Below are positions 33,994 to 42,813 of a DNA stretch of 64,000 nucleotides, in pieces. The translations under genes and the position numbers were made by a program. The stretch is from FEN-987 sp049521055 (lineage in GTDB: Archaea; Thermoproteota; Bathyarchaeia; 40CM-2-53-6). The stretch covers positions 1 through 64,000 of the forward strand of contig JBEKPE010000001.1 in assembly GCA_049521055.1 (NCBI GenBank), read 5' to 3'. The first letter of the stretch is position 1, and each line of letters starts with the position of its first letter. Under the pieces are notes generated by a model. It did not search any database. It was not told the origin of the DNA and was given only the letters and a program-made list of their open reading frames with translations.

Positions 33994-35349
33994 TTGAAGT
34001 TGGACGCTTTGCCGATTATCTTAATTGAAAACGCAAGAATTCTCCGCGCAGGCAAACTTGCCCGTGCAAACATTCTAGTCAGCGGCGAAAAAATCAAATC
34101 TGTAACTGAAACTAGAAAGCCGCCCGCAGACGAACGAATAGATGCAAAAGGACGATTTGTGATGCCTGGCTTGGTAGATGGCCACGCGCACTTACACGAC
34201 CCCGCCTTCACCAACCGAGAGGATTTCACAAGCGGCACATCCGCTGCGGCGGCAGGTGGCGTAACAAGCGTGGTGGAGATGGTTCTGTCAACGCCCGTCG
34301 ATTCAGCTGACCGTGTCCGAGCAAAGATCGAGGAAGGCCGGCGACATTCGTTAATTGATTTCTCCCTACACGCGGGAATGATGAATCTGAACAACTTGCC
34401 AAACATTCCTGAAATTGCAGAACTCGGTGTACGTTCGTTCAAAACTTTCACTTGCAAACCCTACTACGCCGACGACCACACACTCATGTCGCTCATGCGA
34501 GAAACATCAATGCATCATTCAATTCTGAACGTTCACGCTGAAGACGAACAAATCGCGAACGACAACCTACAGAAACTGTTAGCTGAGGGAAGGAGAGAGC
34601 CGTTGGCGCATGCGGAATGGAAGCCTAATGTTGTCGAGGAACGGGCGGTGAACAAGGTTATTGAATTTGCTCGCGGAATAGGCGCCCGCCTCCATATCTC
34701 ACACATGTCCACCCACGAAGGAGTGGCCGCCGTCAAGAAAGCGAAGAGAGAGGGAGTCAGGGTCACGACTGAGACCTGCCCTCACTATCTCACTTTTACG
34801 CGCAGAGACATGAAGAAACAAGGCCCATATTTGAAAATGAATCCGTCACTCAAAGGCCCAAAGGATGTTGAAGCGCTCTGGAAGGGCCTTCGTGATGGGA
34901 CCATTGACATAGTAACCTCCGAACATGCTCCGGGTGTTAGAGAGGAGAAGGAAGTGGGATGGGCCGATATTTGGAAAGCGTGGGGCGGCGTCCCAGCCAT
35001 TGAAACAATGCTTCCCGTCCTGTTAAGCGAAGGAATAAACAAACACCGCCTAACCCTTTCAGCACTCCAAAGAGTGTGCTGTGAGAATCCGGCTAGAATC
35101 TTCGGCAACTACCCGAGAAAGGGCGCCATAATTGTAGGAGCCGACGCAGACCTCGTAATGATAGACTTGAAGATGAAAAGAAAAGTTAGGGGCGAAGGCC
35201 TTCACCAGAAGGTTGACTGGACCCCATACGAAGGTTGGACTCTGAAAGGCTGGCCCATCCTTACCATGCGCCGTGGCCAAATAATCTACCAGGACCAACA
35301 GATAGTAGGTACCCCCGGCAGTGCAGAGTTCTTACCCATGGCCTTGTAG
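33994..35349 (+). CDS. Cyclic amidohydrolase, allantoinase/dihydroorotase-like
   Basis: A 451-residue metal-dependent hydrolase. The chain has GLVDGHAHLHDP (HxH), the probable carboxylated lysine in SFKTFTCKPYY, NVHAEDE, LHISHMST, and IVTSEHAPGV, where allantoinases and dihydroorotases usually have Asp instead of Glu. It ends IIVGADADLVMIDL. Ring opening of allantoin, hydantoin or dihydroorotate is the family chemistry. The start is a TTG at 33994 after an AT-rich spacer. It is followed 17 nt later by a MobA-like transferase, so the pair may serve a purine-degradation pathway. Confidence 0.82.
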   Translation: MKLDALPIILIENARILRAGKLARANILVSGEKIKSVTETRKPPADERIDAKGRFVMPGLVDGHAHLHDPAFTNREDFTSGTSAAAAGGVTSVVEMVLSTPVDSADRVRAKIEEGRRHSLIDFSLHAGMMNLNNLPNIPEIAELGVRSFKTFTCKPYYADDHTLMSLMRETSMHHSILNVHAEDEQIANDNLQKLLAEGRREPLAHAEWKPNVVEERAVNKVIEFARGIGARLHISHMSTHEGVAAVKKAKREGVRVTTETCPHYLTFTRRDMKKQGPYLKMNPSLKGPKDVEALWKGLRDGTIDIVTSEHAPGVREEKEVGWADIWKAWGGVPAIETMLPVLLSEGINKHRLTLSALQRVCCENPARIFGNYPRKGAIIVGADADLVMIDLKMKRKVRGEGLHQKVDWTPYEGWTLKGWPILTMRRGQIIYQDQQIVGTPGSAEFLPMAL

Positions 35350-35366
35350 ATGGGTTGACGTAAGCA

Positions 35367-35945
35367 ATGTTATCAATGATCGTATTAGCCGCTGGAAAAT
35401 CTGTTCGGATGCATGGCAAGAACAAACTCCTAGCCAAGGTCGACGGAACCGAGATGATTCGAAGAGTTGTTCAAGCGGCCCTAGAATCCAAGGTGGACGA
35501 GGTCATTGTTGTACTCGGCGGCGAAGCGGACAAGGTACAGAAGGTGCTTACTGACCTCCCTTGCCGGCTAGTTGTCAATAAGAAGTACGAGGATGGGCAG
35601 AGCAGCTCCGTTAAGGTTGGGCTTGGTGAAGTTAGTCCGATGACGCGCGCCGTGTTGGTCTTACCTGGTGATGTTGCGATGATAGACTTTCGATCAATCA
35701 ATGTGGTCATAGAGGAATACGAACGCGAAAAACGTTCGATAGTTATCGCAGCCCACAAGGGCCAAGCTGGACATCCAATTCTTTTTGACAAACACCTCTT
35801 TTCAGAAATCGAACAGATTGACGAGCAAACTTTCGGCTTGAAAGCAGTTGTCAAGAGACATGAAGGCGAAGTGTGCCTAGTTGATACTGGTTCGTCTAAT
35901 GCTCTGAAAGACGTTGATACGCCGGAAGACTTGAAGGAACTGTGA
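35367..35945 (+). CDS. MobA/MocA-like nucleotidyltransferase
   Basis: A 192-residue NTP-transferase. It opens with MIVLAAGKSVRMHGKNKLLA, the nucleotide-binding loop and lysine typical of MocA/MobA-like proteins, then VLPGDVAMID (metal-binding Asp), GHPILF and the end DVDTPEDLKEL. Such proteins cytidylylate or guanylylate molybdopterin for molybdenum hydroxylases such as xanthine dehydrogenase. Its placement after an allantoinase-like gene favours a MocA-type role. Other nucleotidyltransferases remain possible. Confidence 0.82.
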   Translation: MLSMIVLAAGKSVRMHGKNKLLAKVDGTEMIRRVVQAALESKVDEVIVVLGGEADKVQKVLTDLPCRLVVNKKYEDGQSSSVKVGLGEVSPMTRAVLVLPGDVAMIDFRSINVVIEEYEREKRSIVIAAHKGQAGHPILFDKHLFSEIEQIDEQTFGLKAVVKRHEGEVCLVDTGSSNALKDVDTPEDLKEL

Positions 35946-36047
35946 AGATTAGATCAGAACCTTACGCCCGCCGGGTGAGGAACCTACGACCCTATAGTGA
36001 GCGCGCAATCTAATGGTCCGCGAAGACAATGCGTGGAGAACCTAACT

Positions 36048-36896
36048 TCAAGAGACGTTTGGTTTCCGGGTTACAACCATGACGCATTCGGCAGGGATGG
36101 AAATCGTCCCACCTGACGCATATCGCTCTATACTTGCTCTTGCCTTCTTTAACACCTCATCTTGGACCTCCTTGGACTCTTCGCTTAACGAGTGACCGAG
36201 TGGTGAACCGTTCAAGAGCATGGTTAGGTAATCCTGCGCGGATTCCGCTACGAAGTTGCCTCTCATCCTGACCTCTTTCGAGTCCACAAAGCCTAACCCA
36301 TCTAACATTGCGGTGAGCTCTCCAGGTCCCCCGAGCTCGTATGGAGTGGGCAAGTACCCATCTTCGTCAGGTGTGGCATGTTCTAACATTGGACCAACGA
36401 GAACGTGAAGCGCAGGCGATTGGTCTCCTGTACTCCACACCGTAAAACCGCCCCGACCACCACGCTTCAAGACGCGAAGTATTTCCTTGGCGGCCGCTTC
36501 TGGTTGCGTAATGATTTGGAATCCAAAACATGACACAACGGCATCGAAACTGTTTTCAGGAAACTCTAGCTTCTCCGCGTCCATTGTCAAGAAATCGACG
36601 TTCAGGAGCCCCCTCTTTTCAGCATTCTTTTTCGCGATGTCCGTCATGTTCGCCGAGAGGTCTACTCCTACTACGTGACCATTTGGGGCGACGAGCGAAC
36701 CGATAGTCATGGCTGGCTCGCCAGGACCGCTACATACGTCTAAGATTTTTTCGCCTTGATGAGGCTTGACTAAGTCTAGTATAGATTTGCGAAATGGAGC
36801 CAACTGATTAGATAGAGGAACGTATTTTTCTGCACATTCGTCCCAAGTTTCACGTGTGTAATTCTTGTAATATTCGTCTGTATATTTCCAAGCCAT
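36048..36896 (-). CDS. Class I SAM-dependent methyltransferase
   Basis: A 282-residue methyltransferase. The glycine-rich SAM loop is ILDVCSGPGEPAMTIGSLVA, followed by VVGVDLSANM (acidic ribose-binding), FLTMDAEKLEFPENSFDAVV and EILRVLKRGGRGGFTVWS. These are the UbiE/COQ5-like motifs I, II and post-I. The substrate is unknown, with a quinone or small-molecule acceptor the usual guess. It is monocistronic. Confidence 0.88.
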   Translation of the reverse strand: MAWKYTDEYYKNYTRETWDECAEKYVPLSNQLAPFRKSILDLVKPHQGEKILDVCSGPGEPAMTIGSLVAPNGHVVGVDLSANMTDIAKKNAEKRGLLNVDFLTMDAEKLEFPENSFDAVVSCFGFQIITQPEAAAKEILRVLKRGGRGGFTVWSTGDQSPALHVLVGPMLEHATPDEDGYLPTPYELGGPGELTAMLDGLGFVDSKEVRMRGNFVAESAQDYLTMLLNGSPLGHSLSEESKEVQDEVLKKARASIERYASGGTISIPAECVMVVTRKPNVS

Positions 36897-37061
36897 GGAA
36901 GATTCAATGCGTTATTGAGGTGAATCAAAATGAAAACTTTTGCCCATCAAAGAATGACGACCTACCTGAAAACGAGTCGATGGAGCAACATATTTACTTC
37001 AACCTAGGAATTCAAGTTCTCGCCAGCCCGAATCATTGAACTCACTTGGAGTGATGTGTCA

Positions 37062-37634
37062 TCATTTCAGCGCTTGCAGAATGTCTGCTGTCTTCCTGAC
37101 TCTTCCAATTCTCTTCAGGACGAACTCGATGGAGCTCTTGTGGGCTTCCGTGGAGCGGTCTGACATGGCGTCTTCAGCGAAGACTTGCTGGTAACCATAC
37201 TCATACGCGAACCTTGCGGTGCTTTCAACGCCGTAAGTCGTTGCGATGCCTGCAAGGACAATTGTGTCGACGCCTCCGCGTCTGAGTCTAAGATCAAGGT
37301 CAGTTCCGTAGAACGCTCCCCACTGCCTCTTGGTTATTACTACGTCAGAAGGCGCGGGCCCCAGCTCGGGTACTATGTCCGTCCAATCCGCAGGCATCTC
37401 TCCTCTTGAAGGCATAGCGAGGTCAGCGATCGATTGGAGCGCTGTCCCTTTTGAAAAGGAGACGTGCACGAGGAAGACAGGCATCTTGTTTTCTCTGAAA
37501 GCGTTAGCCAATTTCACGGCGTTGGATATTACAGTCTTCGTGTCATACGGCTCAGTCGACATCGACGTGATTCCTTTTTGGAGGTCGATGACTACCAGGG
37601 CTGTTTTCGTCTTGTTTAGAATCAGATCGCTCAT
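37062..37634 (-). CDS. Isochorismatase-family hydrolase lacking the cysteine
   Basis: A 190-residue protein of the isochorismatase fold. The catalytic Asp is in LVVIDLQKGI and the Lys in VVITKRQWGAFYGTDLD, and VLAGIATTYGVESTAR follows. In the cysteine hydrolases (nicotinamidase type) the last motif carries the nucleophile Cys. Here it is Gly, as in true isochorismatases and a group of uncharacterised relatives. So ether hydrolysis, not amide hydrolysis, is more likely. Confidence 0.85.
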   Translation of the reverse strand: MSDLILNKTKTALVVIDLQKGITSMSTEPYDTKTVISNAVKLANAFRENKMPVFLVHVSFSKGTALQSIADLAMPSRGEMPADWTDIVPELGPAPSDVVITKRQWGAFYGTDLDLRLRRGGVDTIVLAGIATTYGVESTARFAYEYGYQQVFAEDAMSDRSTEAHKSSIEFVLKRIGRVRKTADILQALK

Positions 37635-37801
37635 TTCGTATCGCCTTGCGAACTCTTACATCTCATCTTCAATATTTCACGTTGTCTCCTGAAGGTGCAG
37701 GTTGGGAGAGAAAGTTCTTCTGCGCTGCCGATCCATGAGTTCATTTTCGCGATATTTTCATGGCCAAGCTTTAATGAGGGGTGTTCGCTTGTTTGCGGAT
37801 C

Positions 37802-38893
37802 ATGGCAATAGTCAATTATGATCCTGTAGTGCGTAACGTTCTTTCTAAAACGCTCGCGGTTCAGTCAGGTGATGATGTCATTGTTGAAACTTGGGATCAT
37901 GGCTTACCTATCGCTACGAATTTCATTTATCGACTGCGTGAGTTAGGCGCGCGCCCGATGTTATTGTTTGAGCATGAGGGAACGTTCTGGAAATCGGTTG
38001 AATCACTTCCAGAAGATAAGCTGGGTAAAGTGGGTGAGCACGAGTGGGCTGCGATTGAGAAAGCTAAGGGGTACATCTTCATCACTGGACCTGCTGAGTT
38101 CTCAAGGGTCTGGAAGAATCCTTCAAAGTTCAGGGCGGCTACGGGCTATAATGAGGAATGGTATGAGAGAGCTAAACGGTACCGGCTGAAGGCAGCCCGG
38201 ATCGGTTTGGGCTATGCTAGCCCTAATCGGGCTCGCGCCTTGAGGCTTCCATTAGCCGCGTGGCAACGAATGCTAATCGCCGCATCTACTGTTGATTTCG
38301 CTGCGTTGAGAGACCAAATAACGAAACTCACTCCTTTACTGAAGAGCGGGGAAGTTAAGATTACTTCTCCCAATGGAACAAACTTGACCCTGCGACTGGC
38401 AGGCCGAGAAGCCTACTCAGAGGATTGCATAGTTGATGATGACGATTTGGAGCACGGAAGAAACGTAGCCAACATCCCCGGCGGCAACATCCTAGTATGT
38501 CCGGATGAAATGTTCGCGGAGGGAAGGGTTGTCTTTGATAGACCAACCCCATACATGGGCAAATGGGTAGGCGGAATCCGTCTGGACTTCAAAGACGGAA
38601 TACTCACGAACTACAAAGCGACCCAAAACGCTGACCACTTCAAAACGAGTTACGACAAAGCATCAGGCGAAAAGAACAGGATCGCAGCTATTGGTGTAGG
38701 CTTGAACCCTAAGGCGAAGATAGGGTTCATGCAGGATGGCATAACCGCAGGCGCACTTACCGTTGCAATTGGCGGCAACGATGATATTGGCGGGGCGAAC
38801 AAGACTGACTTCTACTTCCCAGGCATCCTCACAAAGGCCACATTAACCATCGACGGAAAAACCATCGTTCAAAACGGCAAACTGACGACCTGA
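37802..38893 (+). CDS. M29-like aminopeptidase family protein
   Basis: A 363-residue protein of the thermophilic metalloaminopeptidase (M29, AmpS) family. The N-terminal VQSGDDVIVETWDH and RELGARPMLLFE segments and the C-terminal GVGLNPKAKIGFMQDGITAG match the fold. The usual metal-binding His in the H-x-A-x-G and H-x-D segments appear replaced (LTVAIGGNDDIGGANKTDFY), and the E-V-F motif reads GGNILVCPDE. It may therefore be inactive as a peptidase or use other ligands. The ATG at 37802 is preferred over a GTG 21 nt earlier. Confidence 0.75.
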   Translation: MAIVNYDPVVRNVLSKTLAVQSGDDVIVETWDHGLPIATNFIYRLRELGARPMLLFEHEGTFWKSVESLPEDKLGKVGEHEWAAIEKAKGYIFITGPAEFSRVWKNPSKFRAATGYNEEWYERAKRYRLKAARIGLGYASPNRARALRLPLAAWQRMLIAASTVDFAALRDQITKLTPLLKSGEVKITSPNGTNLTLRLAGREAYSEDCIVDDDDLEHGRNVANIPGGNILVCPDEMFAEGRVVFDRPTPYMGKWVGGIRLDFKDGILTNYKATQNADHFKTSYDKASGEKNRIAAIGVGLNPKAKIGFMQDGITAGALTVAIGGNDDIGGANKTDFYFPGILTKATLTIDGKTIVQNGKLTT

Positions 38894-38938
38894 AGCGTTC
38901 GAATGTTATCTTAGCGTTGAACAGCTTGAAGTTTCGGG

Positions 38939-39868
38939 CTATGAGTATGTATATGCTGGATAGATTCTAAGAGGCACCCCCGGCTTAATGGCCGCCTGTG
39001 CCTCAGCATTTAGTATGTAACGGCCCGATGGGTCGACGCTTCCAGCCTCCGCAAACAATTTGATCACAAATTCCTTCGGGGGCTTCCCCTTGTAGAGGGT
39101 GGGATAAACCTCTGGTTTCTTAGGGAGATATTTTCTCCATATTTGTTCAACCGGCATGATTCTTTTGAAGGCACGATCAGTGAATTCAAAGAACTTGGCG
39201 AGTTCCGAATTCCTTGGTAGCCTAGAATAGTGGTCCGAAAGTTCGTCGTAAGCACCGAGAAAGTATTCGTGCATTGTATTGAAGCGGCGCTCCTTCACGT
39301 AACCTTTGAAGAACTCGAGGAACTCCCAGATCAATCGGTTTACCTGGGCGTCCATCTGTTTCCATTCTGCTGGTTTAGCGTCGTGAGGAATGATTTCTCT
39401 TACTAATCCAAGTTTTCCGTTGCCTGAGATTGCCAACCCAACTCCCGTTATGCTTCCCTTCATTTCGCCTAACGGTGGCGTCGCAAGTTGATTCTCATAG
39501 ATCTCCAGTTCTAATGCGTGATCTTGCGTGAAGATTTGTGCAATTTTATCCCAAGCAATCTCGTAGCTCTTCCGCCGCATGTCAGCCACTATGAGGCGAG
39601 AAGCCTTTACGAGTCCGATTCTTTTCAGGTTCGCCACCTGTACGCTTACGGCGTATTTGGATTTCTCAGTCAGACGAGCTATCTCGGTAGGAGAGCTTGT
39701 CCCCTTCATGATTAGGACAAGAATCCTGCATAACGAAGGAGAGTGAAGGGCTCTTCGGACTCCAGCGATTTCGTGCCTAAGCTCACTCCCTGAATCTACC
39801 TTCACCTCAACCGCAACGCGTTTCCCCCAGAATTGACGGGCCAGAACAGTTGGTTTCGATTTGGGCAT
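38939..39868 (-). CDS. Winged-helix transcriptional regulator (ArsR/MarR-like)
   Basis: A 309-residue protein. The helix-turn-helix spans about residues 41-90: PSLCRILVLIMKGTSSPTEI, ARLTEKSKYAVSVQVANLKR, IGLVKASRL. The C-terminal domain is helical, with no known ligand-binding motif. It is divergent from two SRPBCC genes, with only 66 nt between the starts, and that gap holds three TTAACTA sites. Autoregulation and control of the neighbours is therefore likely. Confidence 0.8.
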   Translation of the reverse strand: MPKSKPTVLARQFWGKRVAVEVKVDSGSELRHEIAGVRRALHSPSLCRILVLIMKGTSSPTEIARLTEKSKYAVSVQVANLKRIGLVKASRLIVADMRRKSYEIAWDKIAQIFTQDHALELEIYENQLATPPLGEMKGSITGVGLAISGNGKLGLVREIIPHDAKPAEWKQMDAQVNRLIWEFLEFFKGYVKERRFNTMHEYFLGAYDELSDHYSRLPRNSELAKFFEFTDRAFKRIMPVEQIWRKYLPKKPEVYPTLYKGKPPKEFVIKLFAEAGSVDPSGRYILNAEAQAAIKPGVPLRIYPAYTYS

Positions 39869-39876
39869 GGACGATT

Positions 39877-39919
39877 TTAACTAGCTCAGGGTATAAGTAG
39901 TTAATTCATATGTTAACTA
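39877..39919 (+). promoter_or_regulatory. Operator: three TTAACTA half-sites
   Basis: TTAACTA occurs at 39877-39883 and 39913-39919, and its reverse complement TAGTTAA at 39898-39904. The last two form a perfect 7-bp palindrome with an 8-nt spacer. All three lie in the 66-nt gap between the winged-helix regulator and the first SRPBCC gene. An AT-rich GTATAAGTAG beside them could be a TATA box that a bound regulator would cover. Confidence 0.55.
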
Positions 39920-39934
39920 TCAGATGATTCAGAG

Positions 39935-40492
39935 ATGCCTTCTGATTCGACCACGTTGAAAGGTACGATCGTTAAGGTTCTTCAAATTGAGGCGCCTCCA
40001 GAACGAGTTTACAAAGCGTTCACCGATAAACAGGATATGCAGGAGTGGATGGCAGAACAGTTCGAAATCGACGCTCGAAAAGGAGGGAAGTTCAAGATGG
40101 GACGCGAGGCTGACGGACACGTTACGACGGGGGAATTGATGGAAGTTGTGCCTAACGAACTTCTCGTCTACACGTGGCAAATGAATGATTATGACACGAA
40201 AACCGGCAAGAAGATTCCAAACTGGTCCGATGACAACCCCACGAAAGTCACCGTGAAATTCGAAAAGGCCCGAAAGGCCACAAAGGTCACGGTAAAACAC
40301 GAAGGGTTCCCCGAACGCAATGAAGAATACTGGGGACACGAAGTCGGCTGGGAACTCCTAGGTGGTGAGGTACTGAAGTACTACCTCGAACACCCAAGGG
40401 CCGAGTTCGACAGATGGTGGAAGGAAAACGAGGCAACATGGCAGGAACGCTGGCAGAAGACCGTGGAGACACGTGCCAAGGCAAACCAATAG
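39935..40492 (+). CDS. SRPBCC (AHSA1-like) family protein
   Basis: A 185-residue START/SRPBCC-fold protein. The IVKVLQIEAPPERVYKAFTD opening, the MQEWM motif after the first helix, LVYTWQMNDYD and the C-terminal GWELLGGEVLKYYLEHPR match the AHSA1-like branch (Hsp90 ATPase activator homologue or ligand-binding proteins). It binds a hydrophobic ligand in a helix-grip pocket; the ligand is unknown. It is 16 nt before a second SRPBCC gene. Confidence 0.85.
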   Translation: MPSDSTTLKGTIVKVLQIEAPPERVYKAFTDKQDMQEWMAEQFEIDARKGGKFKMGREADGHVTTGELMEVVPNELLVYTWQMNDYDTKTGKKIPNWSDDNPTKVTVKFEKARKATKVTVKHEGFPERNEEYWGHEVGWELLGGEVLKYYLEHPRAEFDRWWKENEATWQERWQKTVETRAKANQ

Positions 40493-40508
40493 GAGGTGAG
40501 AAGAGAAA

Positions 40509-40928
40509 ATGGTGAAAGTAACCGACGAAGGACTCTTTCCAGTATCACGCGAGAAAGTTTGGCGCCTCATCGAGGCTCATGGGACAGACCTAACAGGCAT
40601 TCATCCTAGCACCAAGTCAGTCAAACCCCTGAACAAGGAAATGACTAAAATCGAACAAACAAACGAAGTGAACGGACAAACCGTTAAGGTGGTCCTCCAA
40701 ATCACGCCAAGTCCACCCGACAAGCTAACCCTCGAATTCCTAGAGGGGCCAATGACCGGCAAGATAGTCAACACCTACACCGAAGTACCTGGAGGAACAA
40801 AGGTAGTGAGCGAGTGCGACTTCAAATCGCCGATGATGGACGACAAGCAACTGGAAGGCGCCGTTAGACAGAACCTCAACAACGGCTTCGAAGAGGACCT
40901 ACGCTATCTAAACACGAAAATGAAGTAG
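40509..40928 (+). CDS. SRPBCC family protein
   Basis: A 139-residue START-like protein with an N-terminal LFPVSREKVWRLIEAHG, central KVVLQITPSPPDKLTLEFLE, and the C-terminal helix QNLNNGFEEDLRYL. It is a short relative of the upstream gene and probably co-transcribed with it (AGGAGGTGAG precedes the start). It is possibly a paired ligand-binding or cyclase-like protein. Confidence 0.8.
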   Translation: MVKVTDEGLFPVSREKVWRLIEAHGTDLTGIHPSTKSVKPLNKEMTKIEQTNEVNGQTVKVVLQITPSPPDKLTLEFLEGPMTGKIVNTYTEVPGGTKVVSECDFKSPMMDDKQLEGAVRQNLNNGFEEDLRYLNTKMK

Positions 40929-41093
40929 CTGGGAGAACAGCATTTCCGAGATGTTCTCCTAGCACCCCCATTATATGGCGACCTTTCGAGCTGCAAGTTT
41001 ACGATTTCGTTTTGTGGATGCACCATTAAACTCATACACGAAAAACAAAACCACGACAGCAAATAAGTCATGTCAAAATGGCGTTGTATTCTC

Positions 41094-41801
41094 ATGCCAC
41101 AGATTCAGTTAATCGGAGACTTGACTAATACACCCATTCCAACAGGGTCGAACATCTTAGTTGAGTTCGATCCATCATCGCAGTGGTACAACGCTTCCCT
41201 TACAATCGCTGCAGGCTGGCTGAAGCAAGGCGGCGCTCTTATCTACAACGCGGGCGGACAAACACCAAATGACATTCGGGCTACGCTTGGACAGCTTTCA
41301 GCGAATATTGAGGAATTGGAAAGCGCAGGTAAGCTGATGATTTATGATTGGTATACAACTACCTTGGGTCAGAAGTCGCGGGAGAAATTCGCGATTGATT
41401 CGCTGAGGGTCCACGACCTCAGCATACATTTCGCGAAAGAAGCTATGGACGAATCACCTAACCCTGATCTGTTGAGAATTGGCGACAACGTTTCGACCCT
41501 AGCTAGGTTCAATGAGGATAAGGCTTGGACAGAATTTCTACTAACTAGGAGTTTCCCCTCCTCTGTAGTAAGAAAGTCAACCCAAATTCTTGGCATAGTA
41601 AAGGGCGTTCATCCTGAGTCTGTCTACAGAACCCTTGAAGCCGGCGCCGACGGTATCATCGATTTCAAGCTCGACGAATCAGGGGAAGAACTCCGGAACA
41701 TCATGAGAATTAGGAACATGCGTAAAGTCGTATGGGATGCGCGATGGCATCAATTGAGACTGCTCGATAATTTGGAAGTCAGTCTAGAGAAATCAGCTTG
41801 A
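41094..41801 (+). CDS. KaiC/RecA-superfamily-like protein without Walker A
   Basis: A protein of about 235 residues. The fold outline recalls the KaiC-like RecA family (TGSNILVEFDPSSQWYNASL, RATLGQLSANIEELESAGKL, then a DWYTTTLG strand), but the P-loop GxxxxGK(T/S) is missing, and later loops (LGIVKGVHPESVYRTLEAGA) keep only the shape. It is likely to be an ATP-independent scaffold or regulatory relative. The ATG at 41094 is favoured over 41070 because a TATA-like CAAATAAG lies about 30 nt before it. Confidence 0.5.
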   Translation: MPQIQLIGDLTNTPIPTGSNILVEFDPSSQWYNASLTIAAGWLKQGGALIYNAGGQTPNDIRATLGQLSANIEELESAGKLMIYDWYTTTLGQKSREKFAIDSLRVHDLSIHFAKEAMDESPNPDLLRIGDNVSTLARFNEDKAWTEFLLTRSFPSSVVRKSTQILGIVKGVHPESVYRTLEAGADGIIDFKLDESGEELRNIMRIRNMRKVVWDARWHQLRLLDNLEVSLEKSA

Positions 41802-41842
41802 CGAGGTGCTGCATTGCTCATCTGGACCATTTGGTCCTCATC

Positions 41843-42787
41843 TCAATCACAGGCGTCGCTTTGATTGGGCGTGGTTGGCGGGTTCATTTTTGGCATCAGA
41901 AGGCCATGAGGCTCGTGGTTCAGGGGTTTGCCGTAGACCGTCGTGATTGCCGTAGATACAAGTATCAGGAGGCCTCCGAACCACTGTGATATGGTGAGTC
42001 TGTTTCCGAAGATGGCTAACGAAAGAACTACTGAGGTGACCGGTTCGATAAGGCTAATCAATGCAGCTCTCGAGGGACCAATCTTTGAAATGCCGATGAA
42101 AAAAGTAGTTAATGCGAGAACCGTGCACACGAGGGTAATGGTCACCACCCAAAACCATCCAGCAACCCCCCAGTTCAAACGAATCGAACCGGTCAACACT
42201 CCCGTTAAGCCGAAGCTTACCGAAGCCGCGCCCATCACGTAGAAAGCACCCACGTCTCCCTTGACCCTTCGAAGAACCTTCGATCCAGCTAGAATGTAGA
42301 TCGTATACATTACCGCAGAAGTCAATGCGAGGAACACGCCAAGGCCGATGGCTGTTCCGAATGGATTTGCGACCAAGACCAGACCAATCAACGCCATTAT
42401 GAAAACCCCCGCCAGACGGCGCGGAAAGCGCTCCCACCCTAACATGGAGGCGCCCAAGGTAACGAAGATTGGATATGTGTAAAGAAGCAGCGCAACGATT
42501 GCAACCGGTGAGTAGAGGAGAGCGCTGAAGTAGAAAGTGGATTGCAGGAAGTAGACTAGTGCACCGAGTACAATCAAAGCCAGGAGATCCATTCGCTTGG
42601 GAAGAATCAACTTATGCGAAGCGGCGAGGAGTGTTCCCATTATTAGAAAGGCGAGGAGAAATCTGACGAAGAGGAGCTCGTCAACACCAACGCCTTGAGC
42701 GTAGGCGAACCTAGCGAAGATGGGCATGAAGCCGAACGAGATTGCTGACACAAGAACGAGAAATATGCCCTGACTATCTCTGTTCAT
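41843..42787 (-). CDS. EamA/DMT-family transporter
   Basis: A 314-residue protein with ten hydrophobic helices in two EamA repeats (SAISFGFMPIFARFAYAQGV; then GAASVSFGLTGVLTG). The short conserved LIEPVTSVVLSLAIFGNRLT segment near the end is typical of EamA exporters. It exports or imports small metabolites. It follows the GNAT gene by 26 nt on the same strand, so the two are probably co-transcribed. Confidence 0.88.
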   Translation of the reverse strand: MNRDSQGIFLVLVSAISFGFMPIFARFAYAQGVGVDELLFVRFLLAFLIMGTLLAASHKLILPKRMDLLALIVLGALVYFLQSTFYFSALLYSPVAIVALLLYTYPIFVTLGASMLGWERFPRRLAGVFIMALIGLVLVANPFGTAIGLGVFLALTSAVMYTIYILAGSKVLRRVKGDVGAFYVMGAASVSFGLTGVLTGSIRLNWGVAGWFWVVTITLVCTVLALTTFFIGISKIGPSRAALISLIEPVTSVVLSLAIFGNRLTISQWFGGLLILVSTAITTVYGKPLNHEPHGLLMPKMNPPTTPNQSDACD

Positions 42788-42813
42788 AGATAGCCACTAT
42801 AGGTGGACGCTTT

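Noticed and set aside
35471..35854. 127-codon minus-strand frame within the MobA-like gene
   Set aside because: Antisense of a clear nucleotidyltransferase; Ser/Thr-rich shadow.
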